NCBI RefSeq assembly: GCF_965227785.1
Contig: NZ_OZ245785.1
Location: 1,178,001-1,242,000 of the forward strand
Length of the DNA stretch: 64,000 nt
DNA from: Gracilimonas sp965227785
GTDB taxonomy: Bacteria; Bacteroidota; Rhodothermia; Balneolales; Balneolaceae
Reading direction: 5' to 3'
Below are positions 25,012-34,069 of this stretch, one piece after another. Each line of letters starts with the position of its first letter. Position 1 is the stretch's first letter. The translations under genes were made by a program, and so were the position numbers. A model generated the notes under the pieces. That model did not search any database. It worked only from the letters and a program-made list of their open reading frames with translations, and had not been told where the DNA came from.

Positions 25012-25908
25012 TCACGGTTCAACGGTATTTACCGCTTCAAAATATTCAGCTGTTTTTTTAAGGCCAGCTTCTCCGTTCAGGGCCACATACCAGTATTGTT
25101 CAATTATACCGGTATCATTTTGCATGAGCAGCTGCATGGTTCCCTGAGATTTATGTTCAGCAATCACCCAGTTCCCGATGATATTATAGTTCATGCGGTC
25201 GTTTACTCCAAAAGTCTGATTCCGGTTAAACTCAAATGTTTTGCCGGGCATTACTTTGGTTTCGGGGTACCCTTCAAGCTGGGTGAATTTCACCCCCGGA
25301 TCATCTTCTCCGCGACGGACAAAAGCTTCCAGAGCTATCGGGCGCTCTCCTTCAGGCAGGGTTTGTAAAGCCTGCAAAGCAATTACAGCCGATGCTTTAT
25401 GATGTCCGTGAGTAGTTTCATATGGCAACATCAGGAACAGAAAATCATATGCTCCTTTCTTCATGATGGAAGCCAGTTTTTCACGAGCCCAGTCCGTATT
25501 CCACTTTTCCAATGGTATGCTTACGTCTTCGGTGTATTCAAAATCAGGTTGATCCAGAAAGAAGTAATTTCGGATTCCCACGATGTCACCTCCGGCCATC
25601 AGCTCTTTCTTACGGATTCCGGGCAGCCATTCCCGGCCTACTTCTTCTTTATCCAATTCCTTTCCGTAGATATAATTCCCCAGGGTTGAATAGGTGTAAC
25701 CGCCTTCTCCGTTCGTCAGCAGAGCCAAATCCACCACACCATTCAGAAGCCGGGTAGTCTTGAAAATGGTGGCTGAAAAAAGAGCGTCATCATCAGGGTG
25801 AGCAGTTACCAGAAGTACTTTGGGTTCGTAGTCCAGTGGGGAATCCTGAGCACTTACATTAAAGGATGCAATCAGAATAGAAAAGAAAGCGATAAATAGC
25901 TTTTTCAT
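25012..25908 (-). CDS. Secreted PIG-L/LmbE-family deacetylase
   Basis: The 298-aa protein has a Sec signal (MKKLFIAFFSILIASFNVSA) and the zinc-binding PIG-L signature LLVTAHPDDDALFSATIF near residue 33, with the second metal motif HGHHKASAVIALQAL near residue 167. The family removes N-acetyl groups from GlcNAc-containing substrates. Location outside the cytoplasm is unusual for the well-studied members (MshB, LmbE relatives) but common in Bacteroidota. It follows the SGNH esterase by 63 bases in what seems to be an exopolysaccharide operon, so it may remove acetyl groups from the polymer. That role is inferred. Confidence 0.86.
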   Translation of the reverse strand: MKKLFIAFFSILIASFNVSAQDSPLDYEPKVLLVTAHPDDDALFSATIFKTTRLLNGVVDLALLTNGEGGYTYSTLGNYIYGKELDKEEVGREWLPGIRKKELMAGGDIVGIRNYFFLDQPDFEYTEDVSIPLEKWNTDWAREKLASIMKKGAYDFLFLMLPYETTHGHHKASAVIALQALQTLPEGERPIALEAFVRRGEDDPGVKFTQLEGYPETKVMPGKTFEFNRNQTFGVNDRMNYNIIGNWVIAEHKSQGTMQLLMQNDTGIIEQYWYVALNGEAGLKKTAEYFEAVNTVEP

Positions 25909-25971
25909 GAATAGTTTTTTTTAATGAAATAGAAAACATAAAATAAAACAGAAATTAGAACTGCTCAGGTC

Positions 25972-26583
25972 TTATAGATAATCTTTTAGAACATCCCACA
26001 CCGTCTCTGCAATAACTTCATGTCCTTTTGGTGTAGGATGAATCCCATCCCCCTGGATTAACTCATCACTTCCTCCAAGTTTATCCATAATCAAAGGAAT
26101 CAAAGGAAGGTCATTCTCTTCTGCCAGATCCGGATAAATCTCCTGAAATTGTGATGTATATTCCTGTCCAAGATTTGGAGGAACTTGCATTCCTGCCAGG
26201 ATAATTTGTCCTTCTGGATTCTTTGCCTGATACTTGTCAATGATTTGCTGAAGGTTTTCTTTGGTTGAACTTAAATCAATTCCCCTAAGCCCATCATTAC
26301 CTCCCAGCTCCAGTACCATAATGTCAATATCCCGCCTTAGAATCCAGTCGATGCGGCGTACACCTCCGGCTGAAGTTTCACCGCTTAATCCCCCATTTAT
26401 AACTTCATAGTTCAGGCCCAGAGAATCTATGTTTTCCTGAATAATGGCCGGAAAGGCCTGTTCCTGCTGAACGCCAAGCCCGGCAGTAATGCTATCACCA
26501 AAAAACAGGATGGTTTGATTTGGTTGTGCCTGTAAAACTGAGCCTGCTAAAAAAATGAGAATCGAAATAAAAAGCTGCTTCAT
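25972..26583 (-). CDS. tesA: TesA-like SGNH esterase/thioesterase (arylesterase)
   Basis: The 203-aa protein has a cleavable signal (MKQLFISILIFLAGSVLQAQ) and complete SGNH blocks: FFGDSITAGLG with Ser31, GGLSGETSAGGVRRIDW, LELGGNDGLRGI and DGIHPTPKGHEVI. This matches TesA (thioesterase I/protease I/lysophospholipase L1), a periplasmic broad-range esterase. In E. coli tesA lies divergently next to ybbA-ybbP. Here ybbAP is about 4 kb away, with the glycosyltransferase operon in between; the gene follows that operon by 12 bases and is probably read with it. An alternative role is O-deacetylation of the polymer made by that operon. Confidence 0.87.
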   Translation of the reverse strand: MKQLFISILIFLAGSVLQAQPNQTILFFGDSITAGLGVQQEQAFPAIIQENIDSLGLNYEVINGGLSGETSAGGVRRIDWILRRDIDIMVLELGGNDGLRGIDLSSTKENLQQIIDKYQAKNPEGQIILAGMQVPPNLGQEYTSQFQEIYPDLAEENDLPLIPLIMDKLGGSDELIQGDGIHPTPKGHEVIAETVWDVLKDYL

Positions 26584-26595
26584 TAAAATAAATCT

Positions 26596-27390
26596 TCAAA
26601 ATTTAACGGTAATTCCGGTCTGTATGCCCGTTCGTGTTCGTTCTATCCCGGACGAGTAGGTGTCTTTTCGAAATTTAAGTCCGGCGTTTAAAATCCATTG
26701 TTCACTTAACGGATATTGAATCCGGGAACTTGCAAAAAAACTGGTAAATATGTTCGCAAAATCATCACTGAAAAAAGTGTCATCCGGGTTCTGACCTCCA
26801 CCAACAGTCATGGATATAAAACTGTTCGGCTCAGTTAAATATTTTCTTACGCTACCGCTTACCGTTAATGATTTTTCGCCATCTATAAATTGAACAGAAG
26901 GACTCCCGATCAGTAAATAAGATCCTGTATACCAGTTAGCTTTCAAACTGTAAATGTACACATTGATATTTTGAGCCCGAATGTATTGCATCCCGGGCCC
27001 CAGAACCAATCCATTCCCCACATTTCTGTAGAGGGTTCCGGAAGCCCTGAAATCGGGATAAATATCAGCATTATCCGGTGATGTACCCGCCATCAGGTAC
27101 GCATACATGTCTTCCGAAAATTCCGGGTATGCTACGGCTGACAAGAAAGTGCCGTGTTGCTGGAATCGGTATGTATGACGCAGCCTTCCTATCCAGGTAA
27201 CCGACTTACCTTCAAAACTGTAAAAGGCTTGATTTCTAACCCAATTGTCCAGGTTGTTAACAAATACATATTCACTTTGTGCTGTTACACTCTGGTTGAG
27301 CTCATCAACTGGCTGAGCAAAAGCCGGGTATTTAATCCCCAGAAGAAAGGCAAACAACAGTATGGTTGATATTAAACGTTGATTCATCAT
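26596..27390 (-). CDS. YaiO-family outer-membrane beta-barrel protein
   Basis: Start taken at ATG 27390 (MMNQRLISTILLFAFLLGIK), which overlaps the glycosyltransferase TGA (ATGA), rather than the longer frame to 27453. After the signal (cut after PAFA) it is a run of amphipathic strands ending in aromatic-hydrophobic pairs, such as YVFVNNLDNWVRNQAFYSFE, WIGRLRHTYRFQQHGTFLSA, YLLIGSPSVQFIDGEK and a C-terminal strand TGIQTGITVKF ending in Phe, typical for outer-membrane barrels. The pattern and its place after a PgaC-like glycosyltransferase point to the YaiO family. Probable role: outer-membrane exit for the polysaccharide, inferred from position. Confidence 0.82.
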   Translation of the reverse strand: MMNQRLISTILLFAFLLGIKYPAFAQPVDELNQSVTAQSEYVFVNNLDNWVRNQAFYSFEGKSVTWIGRLRHTYRFQQHGTFLSAVAYPEFSEDMYAYLMAGTSPDNADIYPDFRASGTLYRNVGNGLVLGPGMQYIRAQNINVYIYSLKANWYTGSYLLIGSPSVQFIDGEKSLTVSGSVRKYLTEPNSFISMTVGGGQNPDDTFFSDDFANIFTSFFASSRIQYPLSEQWILNAGLKFRKDTYSSGIERTRTGIQTGITVKF

Positions 27391-28895
27391 AATACTCCTT
27401 GTACTCCATACCAACCCAGTGCGACAATAAATCCGGTTATAGCCACCAGCCATATCCAGTGCAACACGTTATTCACTTTTTTACTGAGCAACCGTTCTTT
27501 ACGGTCTCCCCATTGTTTTCTGCCTCTCATATAATCGATAAATCCATGAATACGCCACCAGGTGTGAAGCTGCCGATAACCGAGATTTTCAACCAGGGAA
27601 AACAAATTCAAAGTTAACAGGTCTCTAATCCTTGGATATTGGCTGTACGTGTATTCATCTGTTATGAGTGCGGCGATTGAAAGAACCATCCCAAATAAAA
27701 TAGCCGCTACAAAAAACAGCAACGCAAAAGTTTCGTTAAGCAGGCCTGTCAGCATCAACACCACAATTACGATGTACCCGAACATTTCAACGAACGGCCC
27801 CATGAACTCCACCAGGTAATAATAGGGCATTGCCAGTAATCCGGCCACGCCGTACTTACTATTAAAGACCATTTCCTTGTGCTTGGCCAGGGTGCCCGTC
27901 AAGCCGCGGTGCCACCGGTTTCGTTGTTTGGATAACTCATCCCAGTCGTCAGGCACATTGGTCCAGCAGACCGGCTCCGGCTGAAACTTAATTCGATATG
28001 GGATGTCATTTTCGATATGGTATCGGTGCAGTTTTACCGTCATTTCAAAGTCTTCTCCCAAAGAGTCAGTATCGTAGCCGCCAACCCGCAGCACGGCTTC
28101 ACGATCGAACACCCCGAACCCGCCCGAAATAAGCATCAGTCCGCGTAAACGCTCCCATCCAATCCGGCCATAGAGAAAAGCCCGTAAATACTCCACTACC
28201 TGTATTTTGGGAATGAATTTTCGGGGAATCCGTACTTCATCAATCAAATTATTTTTGATGGTACATCCATTCAGCACACGGATAATACCGCCGACACCTA
28301 CGGTGGTATCATCCTGAATAAAAGCCTGGAGCATTTTTCGGAGCACATCGCGTTCCAGCCGGCTATCGGCATCAATGGCGCAAACCAGCTCTTTATGAGC
28401 CACATTAATCCCTGCATTCATCGCATCGGCTTTTCTTCCGTTTTCTTTATCAATCAGTATAAGATTAGTGAACGTTTCGGAGGTATAAATTCCGGTTACA
28501 GGTTCAGAGTCCAACACCTCGTTGATCATCATATCCGATTTTTCCATGTCGAAATGATCAATGATGACCTGCAGGGTATTGTCGTTACTGCCATCGTTTA
28601 CCACTACAATTTCGAAATCTCTGAATTCAAGCTGCAGCATCGAGTTCAGATTTTCAATGATATCTTCTTCCTCGTTATAAGCCGGTACAATAATACTGAC
28701 CGATTTGTAGATATCGGAACGGAACAGCCCTTTAGCCTCAAAAGCCAGCTGACGCTTTTTAAACTTCCTCATATAGAAAAAAGAGATGATGACAAGCGTG
28801 AGGTAAATGCCATTCACCAGAAAAAAATATCCCAGGATGCCTATACTGAGCCATTCAAGAAGTTCTCCCCATGTAAATAATGATGATAACATCAC
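27387..28895 (-). CDS. Membrane family 2 glycosyltransferase (PgaC/BcsA-like processive synthase)
   Basis: The 502-aa inner-membrane protein has an N-terminal helix (LSIGILGYFFLVNGIYLTLV), a GT2 catalytic domain with VSIIVPAYNEEEDIIENLNS near residue 69, DADSRLERDVL (the metal-binding D-x-D), GEDFEMTVKLHRY (catalytic Asp region) and the processive QxxRW motif as QRNRWHRG near residue 325, and several C-terminal helices (VEMFGYIVIVVLMLTGLL, LFFVAAILFGMVLSIAALI). This is the layout of poly-N-acetylglucosamine or hyaluronan-type synthases. No PilZ domain is visible, so direct c-di-GMP control is unlikely. It lies 8 bases after the HEAT gene. Confidence 0.93.
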   Translation of the reverse strand: MMLSSLFTWGELLEWLSIGILGYFFLVNGIYLTLVIISFFYMRKFKKRQLAFEAKGLFRSDIYKSVSIIVPAYNEEEDIIENLNSMLQLEFRDFEIVVVNDGSNDNTLQVIIDHFDMEKSDMMINEVLDSEPVTGIYTSETFTNLILIDKENGRKADAMNAGINVAHKELVCAIDADSRLERDVLRKMLQAFIQDDTTVGVGGIIRVLNGCTIKNNLIDEVRIPRKFIPKIQVVEYLRAFLYGRIGWERLRGLMLISGGFGVFDREAVLRVGGYDTDSLGEDFEMTVKLHRYHIENDIPYRIKFQPEPVCWTNVPDDWDELSKQRNRWHRGLTGTLAKHKEMVFNSKYGVAGLLAMPYYYLVEFMGPFVEMFGYIVIVVLMLTGLLNETFALLFFVAAILFGMVLSIAALITDEYTYSQYPRIRDLLTLNLFSLVENLGYRQLHTWWRIHGFIDYMRGRKQWGDRKERLLSKKVNNVLHWIWLVAITGFIVALGWYGVQGVL

Positions 28896-28903
28896 GAAAT
28901 CTG

Positions 28904-30022
28904 CTAAATGACTTTTATCGGTTCATAATTGGGATTAAAGGCTCTCCGGTACTTTGAAGGAATCTGTATTTCTTCTTCCAGCCGACTATAGTGATACATC
29001 TGAAACGAGAGTTCTTTAAGCAGATATTCCTCCCCACTTTCGGCAACTTTCTGCAAGCCCTGAATAGCTTCCTCAGTTTTGAAGTACGCCAATGCTTTTA
29101 TGCAAGCAATTTCAATTTCAGCTATACCAGAACCCACCCCCTTTTTAATTGTGGGGACGGCATTCACAAAACCCAGCCGGCGAAGAGCATCTATAAGGGC
29201 CGCTACAAACTTCTTACAGTTCTCAAGGTGGCGTTCATTCCATATTTCGTCAAGTAATTTTTTTAAGAACCTGCCTGTTTCTGCATATCCGAATTCAGCT
29301 ATACTTCGAATGATCAATACTTTTACTTCATCATCGGTTTCAGGATCCTGCAATATTGTTTTTAAAAGGTCAAGTTTCTGTTCATGCTCCAGATTTTCGT
29401 TATTCCATAAATCCCATAACAATTCGATTAATGTTCGCCGATTCTCCTCAATCTTGAGGCACATAGTCTTTAATACTTCTTCATGGAGATGATCCGTATC
29501 GGACGATAATATAACGGATGCGGAAGCATGAGCCAGGTAGTACGCCTCACTTTTTACCCACTCTATAAGTTTTGGGTAATAGGATTCTTTAATTGAATCT
29601 ATTTCTCTGAAATATAAAAGGGCCTTGATCAGCTGTTCTTCCCGCGTATCATCCAGCTGTTCATAATAATAATCCTGAATAGGTTTCATGGTAAGCAATT
29701 GATGAAGCTGACGATCTTTCTTTCCTTTCAGCTGAGCTTTCAGGTGTTTTACTGCGGAAACAAATATTGGTATCTGAATCGGGGTGTTTTCCACTTTTTC
29801 TTTGATGTCACCCAGCTCAACATCCCCTGAGAGAAAACTGTAAATATATTCTGCATACTTCTTCCGAAGCTTCTCTCTCTTTTTGATACGATTGGTATTT
29901 GCAATCCGGATCGTCAGCGTATACCCGATAAAGCCTACACATAGAAAAACCAGCAGGGTTACTGCAAAATACAGCACCCAAAACTCGGGGTTTGAATAGT
30001 AATCGTAGGGATTATCAAACAA
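28904..30022 (-). CDS. Membrane-anchored HEAT-repeat protein
   Basis: The 372-aa protein has one N-terminal membrane helix near residues 14-36 (WVLYFAVTLLVFLCVGFIGY), then a basic stretch (RIKKREKLRKKYAEYI), and an all-helical C-terminal region with HEAT-like pairs (TDDEVKVLIIRSIAEFGYAE, NAVPTIKKGVGSGIAEIEIA, CIKALAYFKTEEAIQGLQKV, LLKELSFQMYHYSRLEEEIQ). It is probably a cytoplasmic scaffold anchored at the inner membrane, perhaps joining the response regulator to the synthase. It lies 10 bases after the response regulator and 8 before the glycosyltransferase, so the cluster is tightly co-transcribed. Confidence 0.86.
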   Translation of the reverse strand: MFDNPYDYYSNPEFWVLYFAVTLLVFLCVGFIGYTLTIRIANTNRIKKREKLRKKYAEYIYSFLSGDVELGDIKEKVENTPIQIPIFVSAVKHLKAQLKGKKDRQLHQLLTMKPIQDYYYEQLDDTREEQLIKALLYFREIDSIKESYYPKLIEWVKSEAYYLAHASASVILSSDTDHLHEEVLKTMCLKIEENRRTLIELLWDLWNNENLEHEQKLDLLKTILQDPETDDEVKVLIIRSIAEFGYAETGRFLKKLLDEIWNERHLENCKKFVAALIDALRRLGFVNAVPTIKKGVGSGIAEIEIACIKALAYFKTEEAIQGLQKVAESGEEYLLKELSFQMYHYSRLEEEIQIPSKYRRAFNPNYEPIKVI

Positions 30023-30032
30023 GGAGCCGGAA

Positions 30033-30452
30033 TTAAGTGAGTTTCTTTAACCTGAATATTAACTCGGAAACCTGAAAGGGTTTTTGGATAAAATCATCCA
30101 CATTCAGAGCTTCATATTGTTGAATTTGTTCGTGATCTATTCTCTTTGACAGAATCATTACTTTGGTGTGCTTAAAACAATCGGTTTGTTTTATTTCCTG
30201 AAGGAGCTTTTCTCCGCTTAGTCCTTCCGCTACAGGGTCTAACACAATTATGTCCGGATCAATTTCTTTGGATTTCTCCAGTCCTTTTACGGCATTCTTC
30301 TCTCCATTAAAGCGAATGCACTCCTCCTGTTCCAGCTCTTTTTCAATCATACCTAAAAGCAGGGAGTCGTTATCTATAAACAATACATCCACCCTTGATT
30401 GGGTTTTAGTGAGAGATGTCGAAAGTTTCATACGTGGTGTTAATAACATCAA
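30033..30452 (-). CDS. Single-domain response regulator (CheY-like)
   Basis: The 139-aa protein is a receiver domain without an output domain: acidic pair in VDVLFIDND (Asp27, Asp29), phospho-acceptor Asp72 in PDIIVLDPVAEGLSG, the Ser of the switch in KVMILSKRI and Lys in IQKPFQV. First gene of the HEAT-glycosyltransferase-YaiO group. An alternative start at Met8 (30431) removes a non-conserved tail. It would act through protein-protein contacts, perhaps on the HEAT protein; the partner kinase is not in the operon. Confidence 0.88.
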   Translation of the reverse strand: MMLLTPRMKLSTSLTKTQSRVDVLFIDNDSLLLGMIEKELEQEECIRFNGEKNAVKGLEKSKEIDPDIIVLDPVAEGLSGEKLLQEIKQTDCFKHTKVMILSKRIDHEQIQQYEALNVDDFIQKPFQVSELIFRLKKLT

Positions 30453-30715
30453 TCGATTAACCGTTTTCTTCTATCTACTTATAAACTATAACGAAGAACA
30501 TGTTTCCCGGGATTGGTTTCTTAACAGGTTCTAACATTCTTTCAGAGCACAAGACGAGAAAAACCTCTTATACTTTGGTTGGAAAAGCTGAGTTTTAATC
30601 GGCTGAAATTAGCAGGCAACGAATCGCGTTTTATCCCGTAATATTTCTCAAACTTTAAAGGAATGTTACTCTATAATTCCATTGTTTAGTTCGACATCAC
30701 TCAAAATCAGGAAAC

Positions 30716-31429
30716 GTGTCAAATATACTCGAAGTTCATCAGTTATACCGCAAATTTGAAAGCGGCTCAAAAATATTAACCGTCGTTGACGACATTAACT
30801 TTTCTATTCAAGAGGGCATCTCATGCGCCATTGTAGGACCTTCCGGCTCAGGTAAAACCACACTACTGGGATTATGTGCCGGATTGGACCGGCCTACCTC
30901 GGGAAGCGTCTCTCTGAATGGAATCCCGTTAAACCCTCTCAATGAAGACGAACGCGCACAGGTTCGAAACCGGCATGTGGGTTTTGTTTTCCAGACTTTT
31001 CAGCTGGTGCCCACGCTCACTGCGGTAGAGAATGTGATGGTTCCATTGGAATTACGCGGAGAAGCTACTCAGGAAGTGCGGGAACGAGCCATAGAATTAC
31101 TTACCAGCGTCGGATTGGGTGACCGAACTCATCATTATCCTACACAGCTTTCAGGCGGAGAGCAGCAACGTGTGGCCATTGCCCGCGCTTTTATCAATCA
31201 GCCTAAAATTTTATTTGCTGATGAACCCACCGGAAATCTCGATACTGAAACCGGGCAATACATTGAAAAACTGATTTTTGACCTGAACGAACAACAGGGC
31301 ACGACCCTCGTTTTAGTAACCCACGATCTGGAGCTGGCCAAAAAGTGTGACCGGATTATCAGGTTAAAAAATGGCCGTATTCACGAGGACAATTTTGCTG
31401 AACAAGAACCTGAAGCTTTAGCCAAATAG
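30716..31429 (+). CDS. ybbA: ABC transporter ATP-binding protein YbbA
   Basis: The 237-aa ATPase has Walker A GPSGSGKTTLLG near residue 41, signature LSGGEQQRVAIARAF near 142, Walker B ILFADEPTGNLD and the switch His in LVTHDLE. It belongs to the LolD/MacB-type (type VII) group. The next gene, three bases downstream, is the FtsX-like permease of the same transporter. The start is GTG. In E. coli YbbAP works with TesA, and a tesA-like gene lies on the other strand in the window, so this is probably the same system. Confidence 0.92.
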   Translation: MSNILEVHQLYRKFESGSKILTVVDDINFSIQEGISCAIVGPSGSGKTTLLGLCAGLDRPTSGSVSLNGIPLNPLNEDERAQVRNRHVGFVFQTFQLVPTLTAVENVMVPLELRGEATQEVRERAIELLTSVGLGDRTHHYPTQLSGGEQQRVAIARAFINQPKILFADEPTGNLDTETGQYIEKLIFDLNEQQGTTLVLVTHDLELAKKCDRIIRLKNGRIHEDNFAEQEPEALAK

Positions 31430-31432
31430 TCC

Positions 31433-33985
31433 ATGAGTAATAACAAATCAACGTGGTGGACATTTAAAATGGCCTGGCGGGATTCCCGCTCCAACCGATC
31501 CAAGCTGTTCCTGTTTATGGCAGCCATTATTGTAGGAGTTGCTGCCCAAGTTGCCATTACTTCCTTCCGCGACAACCTGAATACGAGTATTGAAAATCAG
31601 GCCAAAGAACTTCTTGGAGCCGATCTTGAGGTGGAACGAAATGCTCCCTTCCAGCCCGAACTGCAACAGGTACTCGACTCACTGGGTGGTGAAGTCACAA
31701 CAGGACTTGGCTTCAACTCCATGGCTTTTTTCCCTAAAAATGGGAATACCCGACTTTCACAAATCACCGCTTTTGAAGGGGATTTCCCCTATTACGGCGA
31801 TTTGGTTACCGAACCGGTATCAGCTGCTGATGTGTTTCAGCAGAACCAATCTGCATTAGTCGATGAACCCATTATGAGGTTATTCGGGATCGAACCCGGA
31901 GATTCAGTAAAAATCGGGCAGGTAACGTACAAGATTGAAGGAGCAATCATAGATGTGCCGGGTCAACCGGTTGCAGCTTCCTTTTTTGGTCCGAGGATAT
32001 TCATCCCTAAAGAAAATGTTGAAGAAACGGGACTTCTTCAGCGAGGCAGCCGGCTGGAATACCTGTCCTACCATAAGTTCCCGGAGGGAACGGATATGGA
32101 ATACGTGGATGACCGGCTCGACCAGCTCCGTGATGAACAGAACCTTCGTTTTGGTTACGATACCGTGGATGAACGGGAGGAAGAAGTGGGTGAGGCTATA
32201 CTCTACCTTTCCAATTTTCTGAATCTTATTGGTTTTATTGCCTTATTGCTTGGCGGTATTGGAGTTGCAAGCTCTATTTTCGTGTACATCAGGCAGAAAA
32301 TAAATACTGTAGCTGTACTTCGCTGCGTAGGAGTATCTTCCAATCAGGCGATGGCTATCTACCTTATACAAGCCACAGCTATGGGTTTCATCGGTTCGGT
32401 CATTGGGGCTATTCTTGGCTCCGTCGTTCAATTGTATCTGCCGGTTTTGGTGCAGGATTTTCTTCCGGTAGATATCGAACTCTATATCTCATGGATTTCC
32501 ATTTTTATTGGGGTGGGAACCGGTGTGGTTATTTCTATCCTTTTTGCCCTTTTTCCACTGCTTGCGGTCAAAAAAATATCACCTCTATTCTCTTTGCGGA
32601 GCGTAGATGTTAACCTGTCCGGTCTTCTTCAAACTTCAACCAAAATTATCCTTGGGGTAGTTCTGGCCGTATTCATTACCTCTTATGCCTGGCTGATGCT
32701 TGGGGAAATTGTGCCCGCCCTGTTCTTTACGCTGGGACTTGCAGTCTGTTTACTGTTACTTACCGGATTTGCCAAGCTCATTATGAAAGGCTCCCGCAAG
32801 TTTTTGCGTGCCGGTTTCAGTTATGAACTGCGGCAAGGACTGGCTAATCTTTATCGTCCTAATAATCAGACGACTACTCTCCTGCTCACCTTTGGTCTGG
32901 GCGTAACCATGATCAGTTCTTTATACCTCACTCAGGACATGTTGCTTGATCAAATCGACTTTGGTGGACAACAAGACCTCCCTAATCTTGCTTTGTATGA
33001 TATTCAGTACGACCAGAATGAAGGGGTTAATGATATTATTCAATCCAGCGGGCACGAGATTCTTCAAAACGTACCTATTGTAACTATGCGGATTCAAGGG
33101 GTTAATGGATATACAAACATGGAATGGGATCAGGATACCACCCGAAATGCAAGCGGCTGGGCTCTGAACAGGGAGTACAGATCTACCTACAGAGATTCCT
33201 TACTGCCCTCTGAAGAGTTGGTTAAAGGAGAGTGGATTGGAAATGCTGCTAACATGAACGAGCCGTTTCCAATTTCTATAGAAGAGGATCAGCGGGATAA
33301 TCTTGCAATTGATATCGGTGACACATTGACCTGGAATGTCCAGGGAATTCCCATCCAAACCTATGTGGCAAGTACCCGAACGGTGACATGGGATCAACCC
33401 CAACCGAATTTCTTTGTGGTATTCCCGGCCGGTGTATTGGAGTCAGCCCCTCAGTTTTTTGCAACCACTGTTAACACTACCAGCCGAGAGGCTTCTCTCC
33501 AACTTCAGCAGGAACTTGTGCAAAGCTATCCTAATGTATCAGCTATCGATATTGGTCAGGTTATTGAAACCGTTCGAAATTTCATCGATAAAGTGACTTT
33601 TGTGATCCAGTTTATCGGACTCTTCAGTATCATTACCGGTTTGATTGTATTGGCCGGCTCAGCAGCTACCAGTCGTTTTCAACGAATACGTGAAGCCGTA
33701 TTACTCCGAACCTTGGGTGCTGCTAAAAAGCAAGTAATCAAGATTCAGGTTATCGAATACGTTCTGTTGGGCGTGATGGCTTCCATCACCGGTCTTATTC
33801 TCTCTCTGGGAGCCAGCACCTTAATCGGCTACTTCTATTTCGACATTGAGTTCGTACCGAACTTCTTCATTATTGGAGTTGAGATTCTTATTCTCACCGC
33901 GCTCGTACTCCTCATCGGGTTATTCAATACCCGTGGAGTTCACAATAAACCACCACTGGAAGTCTTGAGAGCAGAAGCAGCTTAA
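31433..33985 (+). CDS. ybbP: ABC transporter permease YbbP (FtsX-like)
   Basis: The 850-aa protein has the YbbP layout: N-terminal helix (KLFLFMAAIIVGVAAQVAIT), a MacB-like periplasmic domain (about 45-260), a group of three helices with FtsX signature (FIALLLGGIGVASSIFVYIR), central helices, a second periplasmic domain (about 500-710), and C-terminal helices (VTFVIQFIGLFSIITGLIVL and ITGLILSLGASTLIGYFYF) with the cytoplasmic coupling segment REAVLLRTLGA. It pairs with YbbA. Type VII transporters use conformational change to move or release lipids, peptides or hydrophobic compounds; the actual substrate is unknown. Confidence 0.92.
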   Translation: MSNNKSTWWTFKMAWRDSRSNRSKLFLFMAAIIVGVAAQVAITSFRDNLNTSIENQAKELLGADLEVERNAPFQPELQQVLDSLGGEVTTGLGFNSMAFFPKNGNTRLSQITAFEGDFPYYGDLVTEPVSAADVFQQNQSALVDEPIMRLFGIEPGDSVKIGQVTYKIEGAIIDVPGQPVAASFFGPRIFIPKENVEETGLLQRGSRLEYLSYHKFPEGTDMEYVDDRLDQLRDEQNLRFGYDTVDEREEEVGEAILYLSNFLNLIGFIALLLGGIGVASSIFVYIRQKINTVAVLRCVGVSSNQAMAIYLIQATAMGFIGSVIGAILGSVVQLYLPVLVQDFLPVDIELYISWISIFIGVGTGVVISILFALFPLLAVKKISPLFSLRSVDVNLSGLLQTSTKIILGVVLAVFITSYAWLMLGEIVPALFFTLGLAVCLLLLTGFAKLIMKGSRKFLRAGFSYELRQGLANLYRPNNQTTTLLLTFGLGVTMISSLYLTQDMLLDQIDFGGQQDLPNLALYDIQYDQNEGVNDIIQSSGHEILQNVPIVTMRIQGVNGYTNMEWDQDTTRNASGWALNREYRSTYRDSLLPSEELVKGEWIGNAANMNEPFPISIEEDQRDNLAIDIGDTLTWNVQGIPIQTYVASTRTVTWDQPQPNFFVVFPAGVLESAPQFFATTVNTTSREASLQLQQELVQSYPNVSAIDIGQVIETVRNFIDKVTFVIQFIGLFSIITGLIVLAGSAATSRFQRIREAVLLRTLGAAKKQVIKIQVIEYVLLGVMASITGLILSLGASTLIGYFYFDIEFVPNFFIIGVEILILTALVLLIGLFNTRGVHNKPPLEVLRAEAA

Positions 33986-34069
33986 GGTTCATCCCTTTAC
34001 ATCTTAGAATAAGGAACATCCTCCGGTAATCTCCTTTTAAGTGATAGAATGACAATAAAAACATCTATC

